Shown here: positions 8,512 to 16,933 of the stretch, piece after piece
Layout: each line of letters begins with the position of its first letter
Numbering within the stretch: position 1 is the stretch's first letter
Assembly (NCBI GenBank): GCA_020633205.1
Contig: JACKEB010000010.1
Span: forward strand, 124,001 to 188,000
Origin: Polyangiaceae bacterium
GTDB lineage: Bacteria > Myxococcota_A > Polyangia > Polyangiales > Polyangiaceae
Reading direction: 5' to 3'
DNA: 64,000 nt
Translations under genes and position numbers: made by a program
The notes under the pieces: model-generated
What the model was told of the DNA's origin: nothing
The model's input: the letters and a program-made list of their open reading frames with translations, nothing else
Databases searched by the model: none

Positions 8512-9426
8512 ATGGTGAGGGAGCTTGCATCCGCTGCGGAAAGCGCTGGGCGTCAGGTGGCCTGGGCCAAGGTCGTGTTGGCATCGGCTGCAGTCGCGGC
8601 GGTCGGCTACGTCGACTACGCGACCGGGCCGCGCTGGGGCTTCTCGCTGTTTTACCTGGGACCCGTCGCCTGGCTCGCGTGGCAGGTCGGCGCACGCTGG
8701 AGCGTGGCGCTGGCCCTCGCGGCGGCCGGCTCCTGGTACCTGGCGGAGGCCCCCTATTACACAGACACGTTGCCGACGCTCTGGAACGCATTCACGCGGC
8801 TCGTGATCTACGTCGGTGTGGCGCTCTTTCTCCGCCGCATCAAGAAGCAGCGTGACGACCTGCGGCTTCTGTTACGCGCGGAAACGGAGCTCGCGCGGAC
8901 GGACCCGCTAACGGGTCTGGCCAATCGTTTGGCCTTTGAGCACCTGCTTGGCCGCGAGCTCTTGCGGGCAGAGCACCATCGCACGCACTTCGCCCTCGGC
9001 TACCTCGACCTGGACAACTTCAAACGACTCAACGATACCTACGGTCACGAAGCGGGTGATCAAGCGCTGAAGCACGCGGCAGAGTCACTGAAGGCTGCGC
9101 TCCGGCGGGACGACGTCGCCGCGCGCCTCGGCGGCGACGAGTTCGCGTTTATCTGCGTGGATACGCCCTTCGAGGCCCTCGGGCCAATCGCGGCGCGCAT
9201 CCTGGCGAGCACCCAGGAGGTGGGCGAGGCGTTCCCCAAGGCCGAGCTGTCGGCCAGCGTGGGCATCGTGTGGGTCGAGTCAGCCCCGCCAGAGGCCGCG
9301 GCGCTGCTCGCCTTGGCCGACCGGGTGATGTACGGCGTGAAGCGCAGCGGCAAGGGCCGCGTGGCCATCGAGCGCTTCGGCGAGCGACCCTCTCGTCGGC
9401 CACCCGCCGCCTCGGGACTCCCCTGA
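8512..9426 (+). CDS. Membrane diguanylate cyclase (GGDEF)
   Basis: 304 residues. Residues about 15-110 form several hydrophobic segments (an unclassified membrane sensor). The rest is a GGDEF domain opening with RTDPLTGLANR, then LDLDNFKRLNDTYGHEAGD, and the active-site motif RLGGDEF. RRDD six positions upstream of GGDEF fits the RxxD inhibitory site, so product inhibition by c-di-GMP is likely. With an intact signature it should make c-di-GMP from two GTP. No partner gene is fused or overlapping; hflX follows 74 bases later. Confidence 0.9.
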   Translation: MVRELASAAESAGRQVAWAKVVLASAAVAAVGYVDYATGPRWGFSLFYLGPVAWLAWQVGARWSVALALAAAGSWYLAEAPYYTDTLPTLWNAFTRLVIYVGVALFLRRIKKQRDDLRLLLRAETELARTDPLTGLANRLAFEHLLGRELLRAEHHRTHFALGYLDLDNFKRLNDTYGHEAGDQALKHAAESLKAALRRDDVAARLGGDEFAFICVDTPFEALGPIAARILASTQEVGEAFPKAELSASVGIVWVESAPPEAAALLALADRVMYGVKRSGKGRVAIERFGERPSRRPPAASGLP

Positions 9427-9500
9427 AAAGCGTGCTAGCCTCCGCTCTACCCCCGGGGAATGTCGTGGCGCCCATTCAAGGCCGCCGCCGGGCGAGCTGA

Positions 9501-11273
9501 ATGACGGAAATCTTCGGAAACACAAGCGGCCTCGGGCCGCGCGCACACAAGGCCCTCGAGCGCATCTATCGCCGCCGAGTGCCGCTGGAACAGATCGCAA
9601 CCTTGGAGCTGGTGCGCTCCTTGGTGGAAGCGTCGCGGGAGACCAAGCGCCAGGTCGGCGCCTTGGTCCATCGCTCGGGCAGCGTGGAGTCGGTGATCGT
9701 CGGCAGCGCCACAGGCCTGATGCTGCCAGACATCGGTCGCTTGAGGGCCGCTCAAGGTCGTTTCCGCGCCTTGCGTCTGATCCACACCCATCTGTTCAAC
9801 GAGCCGCTCACTCACGACGACCTCACCGACTTGACTCGGCTCCGGCTCGACCTGGTAGCTGCGGTGCTGCTGAGCCCGGAGGGTGAAGCAAAGAGCTTCA
9901 CCTGGGCGTACAACATCCCACCGAGCCCCGGCGCAGAGGACGCGGACAGCGCACCCTACGAGGTGGTTGGGCCGGTTCCCTACGGAACACCCGGACCCAA
10001 CTTCGGCGAGTTGATCGAGGGGCTGGAGGCGGAGTTCGCGCGGCGCGCGCGCACCCGCAAGGTCGAGGCCAAAGACGGCCGGGCGATCTTGGTGCACGTC
10101 GCGGAGAAGAAGAAGGGCGGCGCCGCACACGCGCGGGCGAGCCTGGCTGAGCTTGCGAGCCTCGCGGAGACCGCTGGCGTCGAAGTGGTGGATAGCATCC
10201 TTCAGCTGCGAGAGCGTGTGGACCCGAAGTTCGTGTTCGGCCGTGGCAAGCTCGAAGAGGTCGTGATGCGCGCGATCGACCTGGACGTCGAAAACCTGAT
10301 CTTCGACTGCGACCTCACACCGGCTCAGGCGTCGGCGATCGCCGCGCGCACGGACCTCAAGGTGATCGATCGCTCCCAGCTGATCTTGGACATCTTCGCC
10401 CAGCGCGCGGAGACTCGAGACGGCAAGCTGCAGGTCGAGCTCGCTCAGCTGAAGTATCGCCTGCCCCGCTTGGGTCAGAAGGACGACGCCTTGAGCCGCC
10501 TCACGGGTGGCATCGGCGGTCGCGGACCGGGTGAAACGAAGCTAGAAATCGGGCGGCGCCGCGCGCGTGAGCGCGTCACCCGCCTCGAGAAGGAGCTGAA
10601 GCACCTCGAGCGGCAGCGCGCGGAGCGTCGTCGGCAGCGGGCGCGCAGCGACACTCCGGTGGTGGCCATCGTCGGCTACACGAACGCCGGCAAGAGCACG
10701 CTGTTGAACACCATCACCGGTGCCTCGGTGCTGGCGGAAGACAAGCTCTTCGCCACGCTGGACACTCGCGCGCGCCGCCTCAGGCTTCCGCAGGGCAATG
10801 AAATCGTACTGACAGACACCGTGGGTTTCATCCGCAACATGCCGAAGGATCTATTCGCGGCGTTTCGCGCGACCTTCGAAGAGGCGGCGGACGCGGATTT
10901 GTTGCTCGAGGTCGTGGACTCTTCGGACGCCGAGCACCAGACCCACATCGACACCACACAGAAGCTGTTGGAGGAGCTGGAGCTCGACCAGATCCCACGG
11001 CTCTTGGTCTACAACAAGCTCGACCGCTTGAGCCCCGACGAGGTCGCTGCGGTGAAGAACGAACCGGACGCGGTGGGACTATCGGCCCTCGATAAATCGA
11101 CGACTCACGTCTTGCTCGAGCGTATCGCGGCGCTCTTGGATCAAGCCGAGCACGACCGCGAGAACCGGGCGCTCGCGGCGCAGATGCCCGAGGCTTGGGA
11201 GCGCGAGCTGATCGCTGCGGAGGAGGCCGCTCAGCAGAGCTCCGAGGGCGACGACTGGCATCCGCTGGCTTGA
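9501..11273 (+). CDS. hflX: GTPase HflX, ribosome-associated
   Basis: 590 residues, longer than the usual 430 because of an approximately 160-residue N-terminal extension beginning MTEIFGNTSGLGPRAHKALE. The HflX core follows: GKLEEV and DLTPAQASAI in the HflX domain, then RLPRLGQKDDALSRLTGGIG and GPGETKLEIGRRRARERV before the G domain. GTPase motifs are GYTNAGKST near residue 391, DTVGFI near 439 and NKLD near 504. HflX splits or rescues stalled 70S ribosomes, notably in heat stress. The extended N-terminus occurs in several deltaproteobacterial-type HflX proteins. Confidence 0.93.
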   Translation: MTEIFGNTSGLGPRAHKALERIYRRRVPLEQIATLELVRSLVEASRETKRQVGALVHRSGSVESVIVGSATGLMLPDIGRLRAAQGRFRALRLIHTHLFNEPLTHDDLTDLTRLRLDLVAAVLLSPEGEAKSFTWAYNIPPSPGAEDADSAPYEVVGPVPYGTPGPNFGELIEGLEAEFARRARTRKVEAKDGRAILVHVAEKKKGGAAHARASLAELASLAETAGVEVVDSILQLRERVDPKFVFGRGKLEEVVMRAIDLDVENLIFDCDLTPAQASAIAARTDLKVIDRSQLILDIFAQRAETRDGKLQVELAQLKYRLPRLGQKDDALSRLTGGIGGRGPGETKLEIGRRRARERVTRLEKELKHLERQRAERRRQRARSDTPVVAIVGYTNAGKSTLLNTITGASVLAEDKLFATLDTRARRLRLPQGNEIVLTDTVGFIRNMPKDLFAAFRATFEEAADADLLLEVVDSSDAEHQTHIDTTQKLLEELELDQIPRLLVYNKLDRLSPDEVAAVKNEPDAVGLSALDKSTTHVLLERIAALLDQAEHDRENRALAAQMPEAWERELIAAEEAAQQSSEGDDWHPLA

Positions 11274-11289
11274 GCTAGCTAGGAGCTGT

Positions 11290-11305
11290 CCTCTCCCCCA
11301 AACCC
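11290..11305 (-). repeat. Copy 3 of dispersed G-rich motif
   Basis: GGGTTTGGGGGAGAGG on the minus strand, in the short gap between the convergent hflX and XRE-cupin genes. No start codon lies nearby. Confidence 0.6.
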
Positions 11306-11335
11306 TCGGCCATTCCCTGGGCCTGAACTGAGTGT

Positions 11336-11953
11336 TCAGACGGGAGCGGGGGCGAGGGCGACGACGCTATAGGCCACTGCGGTCTTGCGCCCGCGGTTGG
11401 TGTAGGAGTGATTCTGATCCCCACGGAAAGCGACCACGTCGCCGGGGTTCAGGCGAAACACATCGCCTGACGCCGCGAGCTCGATCTCCCCCGTCTCGCA
11501 GGTGAGGTACTCCCGCGTTCCCGGCGTGTGTGGGATGCCGGTCATCTTCGCGCCCACAGGTAGCTCGAAGCGCTCGATCTCGAGGCCAACAATCGGGTCT
11601 GGCAAGAGCTTCTGCACCTTCACCTTGCCTCGTGTGCGACTCGGCAGGCTTCCCGCCGGATACAACTTCGCAGAAGAGCGCGGCGCCAGAATCAGCTCCT
11701 CGATGCTCACGCCCAGGGCGGATGCGATCTTCACCAACACGCCGAGGGTTGGGTTCGCGCCGCCGGTCTCGAGGTTCGCAACCGTCGGGCGCGGCACGCC
11801 CGACAGCTGCGCGAGCTGCTGCTGAGTGAGCTTCCGCAGCTCGCGCAACGCACGGATGTTGTTCGCCAGGTTGGTCGCAGCGCGCTCCGCCGCCGCTTGG
11901 TCCACCCGGGGGGAGCCTGCCGGCTGCCCCTCGGCACCATTCGAGATCGCCAT
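11336..11953 (-). CDS. XRE-family regulator with C-terminal cupin domain
   Basis: 205 residues. Residues about 29-84 are a helix-turn-helix (LTQQQLAQLSGVPRPTVANLETGGANPT across several helices). Residues about 120-200 are a cupin with the typical EYLTCETGEIEL...LNPGDVVAFRGDQNHSYTN pattern. HTH-cupin proteins sense a small ligand, often an amino-acid or polyamine-type metabolite. The start is the ATG before SNGAEG; no good Shine-Dalgarno is visible, so the start is less certain. It is divergent from the SDR/QueA-like operon across about 90 bases and is the natural candidate to regulate both itself and that operon. Confidence 0.85.
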   Translation of the reverse strand: MAISNGAEGQPAGSPRVDQAAAERAATNLANNIRALRELRKLTQQQLAQLSGVPRPTVANLETGGANPTLGVLVKIASALGVSIEELILAPRSSAKLYPAGSLPSRTRGKVKVQKLLPDPIVGLEIERFELPVGAKMTGIPHTPGTREYLTCETGEIELAASGDVFRLNPGDVVAFRGDQNHSYTNRGRKTAVAYSVVALAPAPV

Positions 11954-12046
11954 CGGCCAAGCTAGTATCAAGCTGTCAACGCAATAGCAACGCTGACGAC
12001 ACGTCGTCAGGGCGGCCGCATGGTTCCTGGCATGAGGAGGAAGCAA

Positions 12047-12808
12047 ATGCCGCATGGAGATCCGCTCAACTGGGGCGTCAGTTCAGTATTGATCACTGGC
12101 GCCAGCCGTGGTTTGGGGCGCGCGCTGGCGCTCGAACTTTGCCGCCGAGGTGTCAACGTGGCCCTGGTTGCCCGCAACGCCGACGACCTGGAAGCAGCGA
12201 CGGCTGAAGCAAGGAAGCTGGGCGAAGCGCGGGGCGCGAAGGCTGAGGCAATCGTCGCTGATGTCGCCAACTTGGCCGATGCGACGCGGGTCGCCGGCGT
12301 CGCCCAGGCGCTGGTGGGCCCCCTGGATGCCGTGGTCCACAACGCATCAGACCTCGGGGAAACACCCCTCGGGCCGTTGCTCGATGGTGACAGCGCCCGC
12401 CTGCAACAGGTGTTTCGCACCAACGTGTTTGGGCCACTCGCACTGACGCGAGCCGTGGCAGGGAACCTTCTGCTCCACGGGCGCGGCGTCGTCTTGGGGA
12501 TCAGCTCCGACGCCGCGGTGGAACATTACCCAACCTGGGGAGCCTACGCGGCCTCCAAGGCGGCGTTCGATCACCTGCTCGGCACTCTCGCCGCGGAGCT
12601 TGGAGAAAGCCTGCGGGTGCTGAGCGTGGACCCCGGGGAAATGGACACCGAGATGCACCGCGCGGCCATCCCCGACGCAGACCCAGCGAGCTTGGCCCCT
12701 CCAAGCGCGGTCGCCGTCCAGCTCGCCAACCTGCTCGGCTCCCCGTACCGCGTCCCGAACGGCACCCGACTCTCGACGCGGGAGCTCAGCGCCTTGGAGG
12801 CAGCATGA
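12047..12808 (+). CDS. Short-chain dehydrogenase/reductase
   Basis: 253 residues. The start is the ATG preceded by GAGGAGGAAG. Classical SDR features are the dinucleotide motif TGASRGLG near residue 20, HNAS in the fourth strand, the catalytic serine in GISSDA and the YAASK active site. The substrate cannot be read from the sequence. Its stop overlaps the QueA-like gene start by ATGA, so the two are co-translated. Being coupled to a tRNA-modification-type enzyme is unusual for an SDR and suggests a shared, possibly non-tRNA, substrate. Confidence 0.88.
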   Translation: MPHGDPLNWGVSSVLITGASRGLGRALALELCRRGVNVALVARNADDLEAATAEARKLGEARGAKAEAIVADVANLADATRVAGVAQALVGPLDAVVHNASDLGETPLGPLLDGDSARLQQVFRTNVFGPLALTRAVAGNLLLHGRGVVLGISSDAAVEHYPTWGAYAASKAAFDHLLGTLAAELGESLRVLSVDPGEMDTEMHRAAIPDADPASLAPPSAVAVQLANLLGSPYRVPNGTRLSTRELSALEAA

Positions 12809-13890
12809 ACGCGATTCTAGAGCGACCGGTCTCAGGGCACTTGCCCGAACTCTTGACCCAGCGCCTACCACGCCCCAATGGCGAAGGCAGTGTGATCTAC
12901 GTCAACACGGAGGGGGAGAGCCGCGTCTTGCCCAAGGGGCGCCTGGTCAGGCTGTTCCCCAAGGAAACTCTCTGGGTGCTCAACGACGCCGCGGTGCTCC
13001 CCGCGGCCCTGTGGGTCGAGGTGGAAGGCGGTGGCACGCGCATCGAGCTCCGAATAGCCAGCCTGAACGACGAGAGCGGCGACTTCAGCGCGATCGGGTT
13101 CGGGAGCGGGAACTACCAGGTGCAGACCGAGCAGCGTGGTCCGGTGCAGCAGCTACCCGTCGGGGCTCGACTGCGCTCCGCCGCCGGCGTGCGCTTTGAG
13201 GTGCTGGGTCAAAGCGGGCGCCTCTTCGAACTCCGCTGCGCTGGCGGCTATCGCAGGCTGCTTCACGCGCTCTACGCGAGCGGCGCGCCCATCCAGTACG
13301 CGTACACCTCGCGCGCCCACCAGCTCAGCGAAGTACAGAACAGCTACGTCGGCCGACCTTGGGCTATCGAGCCGGCGAGTGCTGGACGGCACCTCAGCGC
13401 GAGCGTGCTGAGCGCGCTGCAAGAAGCCGGACAACACCTCGCCTGGCTAACGCATGCCGCGGGGATCTCTTCCACGGGGGACGCCGCGCTCGACGCGCTG
13501 TTGCCCTTCCCTGAACGCTACGAGATCCCCGAGGCAACCATGGCCGCGGTCAGCGCGGCGCGGGAGCGGGGCAGCCTGATTGTGGCGGTGGGAAGCAGCA
13601 CGACCCGTGCCCTCGAGGCCGCGGCGTTGCCTGGAGGTGCGCTGCAGCACGGCTCTGGGCTCGCCAGCTTGCGACTCCATGCGGACTATGAGCCGCAAGT
13701 CGTCGACGTGTTGCTCACCGGGATCCACGAGGCAGGCAGCAGTCACCGCGAGCTCACCCGTGCCTTCGCCTCGGACGGCGCACTCGATGCCGCCTGGCAG
13801 CTGGCCGCCGCGCACGATCTCAAATTGCATGAGTTCGGCGACGCGATGTTGATCGGGCGGCGCGATGTTGGTTCGGCGGCGCATGGTTGA
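12805..13890 (+). CDS. QueA-like S-adenosylmethionine ribosyltransferase-isomerase
   Basis: 361 residues. QueA uses the ribosyl group of SAM to build epoxyqueuosine in tRNA. Homology shows as PWAIEPASAGRHLSASVL (compare the PSAGLHF region), HAAGISSTGD, RYEIPE, VAVGSSTTRALEAA, VVDVLLTGIH and FGDAMLIG at the C-terminus. The protein is divergent: the canonical AGLHF is AGRHL, and the LPxSTLL motif after TxxH is replaced by EAGSSHRELTRAF. This looks like a QueA paralogue of different specificity rather than the housekeeping enzyme. The last residues (RRDVGSAAHG) are encoded by a tandem repeat, so the native C-terminus may have ended slightly earlier. Confidence 0.75.
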   Translation: MNAILERPVSGHLPELLTQRLPRPNGEGSVIYVNTEGESRVLPKGRLVRLFPKETLWVLNDAAVLPAALWVEVEGGGTRIELRIASLNDESGDFSAIGFGSGNYQVQTEQRGPVQQLPVGARLRSAAGVRFEVLGQSGRLFELRCAGGYRRLLHALYASGAPIQYAYTSRAHQLSEVQNSYVGRPWAIEPASAGRHLSASVLSALQEAGQHLAWLTHAAGISSTGDAALDALLPFPERYEIPEATMAAVSAARERGSLIVAVGSSTTRALEAAALPGGALQHGSGLASLRLHADYEPQVVDVLLTGIHEAGSSHRELTRAFASDGALDAAWQLAAAHDLKLHEFGDAMLIGRRDVGSAAHG

Positions 13891-13928
13891 TTCGGCGGCG
13901 CGGCATGGATTCAGCGGCGCCGCTCTGA
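13834..13928 (+). repeat. 19-bp imperfect tandem repeat, about five units, across a stop codon
   Basis: Five successive 19-base segments align, starting TTCGGCGACGCGATGTTGA (13834-13852). Units three and four share TTCGGCGGCGC. Unit one encodes the conserved FGDAML motif of the QueA-like gene; unit three contains its TGA stop and units four and five are past it. The period is not a multiple of three, so copies shift frame. The units have diverged, which suggests an older event than the 17-bp repeat at 5.2 kb. Confidence 0.75.
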
Positions 13929-13985
13929 ACCGCGCACGTTGAACTTGCGGCGCAACTCGGGCGTGGAGCGACCGACAAGGCCCCC

Positions 13986-14384
13986 ATGTGGCGGAACCCG
14001 TTCACCCCTGCCCTCGTCCTCTGCCTGCTGGGCCTCGCTGGCTGCCGCAGCGGCTGGGAGCTGGGGCGCGACCACTACCGCGACGCGCGCTACCCCGACG
14101 CGCTGAACGAGTTCAGCGATGCCGAAGCGGACTATGCAGCGCTCTCCCGGGAAGATCAGGCGCACTACGCGTTGTACCGCGGCCTCTCCTACCTCGCCGT
14201 GGGCGACGCCGTGCGCGCCGATGCCTGGCTGTCCGTAGCGAAACGGGAGCTCGACACGCGGCCAGACACCTTCACGCCCGATGAGCGCGGCCAGCTAATT
14301 GCCGCATGGCAAAGCATGGGTCGCATGGCGGGCGTTGGCGCCTACGGTCAACCTTGGTTCGCCGGCGCGCCGAGCGAGCGCTGA
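13986..14384 (+). CDS. Small lipoprotein with TPR-like helices
   Basis: 132 residues. The signal peptide ends LLGLAGC, a clear lipobox. The mature part is helical with TPR-like spacing: WELGRDHYRDARYPDALNEF followed by HYALYRGLSYLAVGDAVRADAW. The first helix pair fits a tetratricopeptide unit that would mediate protein contacts. No enzymatic residues are apparent. It lies about 95 bases after the QueA-like gene and could share its transcript, but the tandem repeat in between leaves this open. Confidence 0.7.
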   Translation: MWRNPFTPALVLCLLGLAGCRSGWELGRDHYRDARYPDALNEFSDAEADYAALSREDQAHYALYRGLSYLAVGDAVRADAWLSVAKRELDTRPDTFTPDERGQLIAAWQSMGRMAGVGAYGQPWFAGAPSER

Positions 14385-14436
14385 TTCTCAACTTCGAGAG
14401 CCGCATTCTCCCCAGCGACAGCGGCTAACGAGGTAT

Positions 14437-14455
14437 CGCCGAGCGGACCTCGGCG
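14437..14455. other. Inverted repeat between two lipoprotein genes
   Basis: CGCCGAG and CTCGGCG form a 7-bp stem with loop CGGAC, about 50 bases upstream of the next lipoprotein start. No T run follows, so it could be an operator or a weak terminator. Confidence 0.35.
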
Positions 14456-14507
14456 TATATCGTCCCCACAAGCGGTGAAGGCCGCATGAATGGAGAGGAC
14501 GAGAGAC

Positions 14508-14951
14508 ATGATGCACAAGTTGGGAACGCTGGCAGCGCTCGGGCTACTCGCGATGGCCTGCAACCAAGAAGCTGGCGACGCCAAAGGGAGCGCCAGCGCA
14601 ACCACCGCACCCGCGGCGGCATCAGCACCTGTGGCGGCTGCGAGCGCTGCGGCAGAAGCACCAGCGGCGGAGGTCCCTACGACGGACCTCACCCCCAAGA
14701 CCGTCAAAGAAAACGCCGCCAAGCTGATGGGCAAATCGCTGAGCGGCAGCGGCGTGATGTACTTCTTCGAGACCACGAAGCTGAACGGTCAAACCCACCA
14801 CTGGGCCTACGTCGCAGATGACGAAGCCAAGACCAACTCCTTCAAGTGCGTGCTCGAAGGCGACCCGAAGATCGAGAAGAACAGCAAGGTGAAATTCGAG
14901 GGGGAGTGGCGCGGTGGCTGGCTCGACAAGTGCAAGCTCACCAAGGAGTGA
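14508..14951 (+). CDS. Lipoprotein with Ala-rich linker and small C-terminal domain
   Basis: 147 residues. The signal peptide ends LLAMAC with the cysteine near residue 18. Residues about 25-68 are almost only Ala, Ser, Pro, Thr and Glu. The last 80 residues form a compact beta-rich domain containing VKENAAKLMGKSLSGSG, THHWAYVAD, FKCVLEGDPK and KVKFEGEWRGG. The order (strand, long loop, hydrophobic strands, KVKFEGEW) is reminiscent of an OB-fold single-strand-binding-like or DUF-type domain, but I cannot name it. The start is the first of two consecutive ATGs after GAGAGAC. Function unknown. Confidence 0.65.
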   Translation: MMHKLGTLAALGLLAMACNQEAGDAKGSASATTAPAAASAPVAAASAAAEAPAAEVPTTDLTPKTVKENAAKLMGKSLSGSGVMYFFETTKLNGQTHHWAYVADDEAKTNSFKCVLEGDPKIEKNSKVKFEGEWRGGWLDKCKLTKE

Positions 14952-14986
14952 TCTGACAAAACATTAGCAGAACCGCTACTGAGGTA

Positions 14987-16048
14987 TCAGGCGGCGCGTC
15001 GAGCGTTGGCGCGCCGCACCCACTTTTCAGCTCCGCGCACCAGCCAGCGGTCGTCCACGCGTCCCCGAGCTGAGATGCGGAGCGCAGCCTCGGTGACCTT
15101 CAGCGCGTGGTCGTCGCCGCTCTTTAGCGCCTGTTCGACCAGGATTTTGGGGGAGAGGTGCTCCTTGGGAGCGCACTGGCTGGCGCCGTCTGAAGCGCTC
15201 GCGGCGTGCACCGCGCCGAGGCCGAGCACCACGTGTCGCGCGAGAACGTCGAGTTGACCTTGCTCGACCCAGGGCCCAAACCACACGAGACTGCTCGGCA
15301 CGGTCACCCCGTGCAGGTGCGCATTACTTCCCTCGGGATCCAGCACCAGGCGCTCCGCGGACCACGCTGCGATGGCGTGCAGCGCGGACTCATCGGCGAC
15401 CACCGACCCCAGGCGCCGCAAGTGTTCGAGCCACGGTTCGTGGCTAGCCAGCGGACTGACGATCTCGTGCAGCAGCCCCGAGAGGCGCTCCGCCTGGGGC
15501 AAGAGCGGTCCCTGCGCGAGCCACTCGAGGGGCGACAAGCGTTGGCTCGCCAGCAACGTCGGACGCTCGAGCCCCGGCAGCAGCTGATAGCAAGCCGCCC
15601 AGGTCCCGAGCCCGTGGGCAAGCTCAGCGAGGCGCACCGGAGTGCGGGCTCGTGACAGCGCACGCAGCGCGTGAGCCGTGCGGAGCACGCCGTGGAGCGA
15701 CGCCGCCATCACCCCGGGTGTGAGCAACGGCAGGGCGACGCGCAGCGTGCGCTCGACACCTTGTGCTTCGAGTTCAGCGGTGAACGTCGCGATCCAGTCT
15801 GCAGCGCGTGAGGTGTCGCCGAGCGCCGATGCGCGCTCACGCAGCCCGAGCACGTTCCCATGCGGTAATCTTGCGAGATCCGGAGTGCTCTCGGAGAGCC
15901 ACGTCTTCGCATGGGAGTCGGCTCCCAGCTCCCACAGTGCATCCAGTACCATGGGCGCGTGATTCGCGAGGTTGAAACCGAACTTGGGGTACAGCGGCGC
16001 GTAAGCGTGCAGCTCTCCCAATAGGGCATCGTAGCGATCGGCGTGCAT
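14987..16048 (-). CDS. Questin oxidase-like protein (DUF4243 family)
   Basis: 353 residues. The start is the ATG preceded by AAGGAGGAGCCC. Family-typical segments are the N-terminal FGFNLANHAPMVLDALWELG and, further on, HGVLRTAHALRAL. In fungi such proteins perform Baeyer-Villiger-type ring opening of anthraquinones (questin oxidase). Bacterial members are uncharacterised, and their conserved histidines (NHxPM and HGxxRxxHA) suggest a metal- or substrate-binding helical fold. No polyketide or redox genes flank it, so the substrate is unknown. It is followed upstream on the same strand by a Tat-signal protein. Confidence 0.65.
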   Translation of the reverse strand: MHADRYDALLGELHAYAPLYPKFGFNLANHAPMVLDALWELGADSHAKTWLSESTPDLARLPHGNVLGLRERASALGDTSRAADWIATFTAELEAQGVERTLRVALPLLTPGVMAASLHGVLRTAHALRALSRARTPVRLAELAHGLGTWAACYQLLPGLERPTLLASQRLSPLEWLAQGPLLPQAERLSGLLHEIVSPLASHEPWLEHLRRLGSVVADESALHAIAAWSAERLVLDPEGSNAHLHGVTVPSSLVWFGPWVEQGQLDVLARHVVLGLGAVHAASASDGASQCAPKEHLSPKILVEQALKSGDDHALKVTEAALRISARGRVDDRWLVRGAEKWVRRANARRAA

Positions 16049-16127
16049 GGGCTCCTCCTTGGGGCCCCATGTGGACCCACAGGCTGAGCAGAGCACGGAC
16101 TCGAAGGGCGATCGTCTCCGCTGCTAA

Positions 16128-16153
16128 TCCTTTGACAGCGAGCTATCAAAGGA
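16128..16153. other. Hairpin between Tat-signal and questin oxidase-like genes
   Basis: TCCTTTGA and TCAAAGGA form an 8-bp perfect stem, extended after one mismatch by AGC/GCT. It starts a few bases past the stop of the Tat-signal gene. No U-run follows on the minus strand, so attenuator, mRNA-stability element or regulator site are all possible. Confidence 0.45.
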
Positions 16154-16157
16154 GCCG

Positions 16158-16712
16158 TCAGTCGGTGATCGCGTCGGGTACGCGGCGGAGCGCGCTGTGG
16201 ACGGCTCCTTGCAGCGCCGAGAGCTCGATCTCCCGCGCGTCCACGTGGGAATCCACCGCAGTCGCCTTGCCACGCAGGATCGCGTGCAACGTGCCGCCCT
16301 TCCGCTTTCGCAGCACCGCGGAGATCACCGCCGTGCTCTCGGCTTCACCGTGCTTCGGATCGCGCCCTTCGCGTTGCTTGGTGAAGAGCTGCGTCAGGTT
16401 CACGCTGAGCACGTACTGTTCGCGGGCCCCTTTCGGTACCTCCATGCGCCCGAGCTCTGCCTTGAGCGCCTTCTTCAGCTCTCGCTGCAGCCAGCGCTCG
16501 TCTCGCCTCACCTTGCTCTCCACCTCGCCGAGCGCCACGACTCGCGTCGCCGCGCTCGCGCCGCTGGTGTAGCCCACGCCAGTCAAGGCGCCGAGGATGG
16601 CGGCGCCAGTCTGAAGCCAACGACGTCGTGAGACCGGTGAAGCCTCCTGCCGTGAGTCGGCCGACAGGTCGTTTTCGCGCGGTAACAATTCGACGGTGAG
16701 CGGGATGGACAA
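16158..16712 (-). CDS. Tat-signal exported protein of unknown function
   Basis: 184 residues from a TTG preceded by GGAGG at 6 bases; a GTG at 16736 is an alternative start. SRRRWLQTGAAILGALTGV is a twin-arginine signal, ending near SGASAA. The mature part is about 130 residues with the pattern VVALGEVESKVRRDERWLQR, a helix of charged residues, then beta-rich VLSVNLTQL and AVISAVLRKRKGGTLHAIL. I do not recognise the fold. Tat export suggests cytoplasmic folding or cofactor binding, although no cofactor motif is visible. It may be co-transcribed with the questin oxidase-like gene downstream. Confidence 0.6.
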   Translation of the reverse strand: MSIPLTVELLPRENDLSADSRQEASPVSRRRWLQTGAAILGALTGVGYTSGASAATRVVALGEVESKVRRDERWLQRELKKALKAELGRMEVPKGAREQYVLSVNLTQLFTKQREGRDPKHGEAESTAVISAVLRKRKGGTLHAILRGKATAVDSHVDAREIELSALQGAVHSALRRVPDAITD

Positions 16713-16933
16713 GCAGAACCTCCAGTGGGGCCGCACCTACGGCGGTCCCTCAGCCGTTCGCGCCACCCAACTTGCACGAAGCAAGTGTCAGGGGCGCGTG
16801 AAGGATGGCTATCGGAACGGGCCGCCGAGGGACAACTTTCGTCCCGTCGCTGGCCGTTTCTGGTGGTCGCTGCACCTACACTCTCGAGGTGCTGTCCTAG
16901 CAAGTTACGGAAGCGCTTCGTGGAGTGGATCGC

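Noticed and set aside
12805..13890. Naming the QueA-like gene queA
   Set aside because: Key canonical motifs are altered and the neighbours do not suggest queuosine synthesis.
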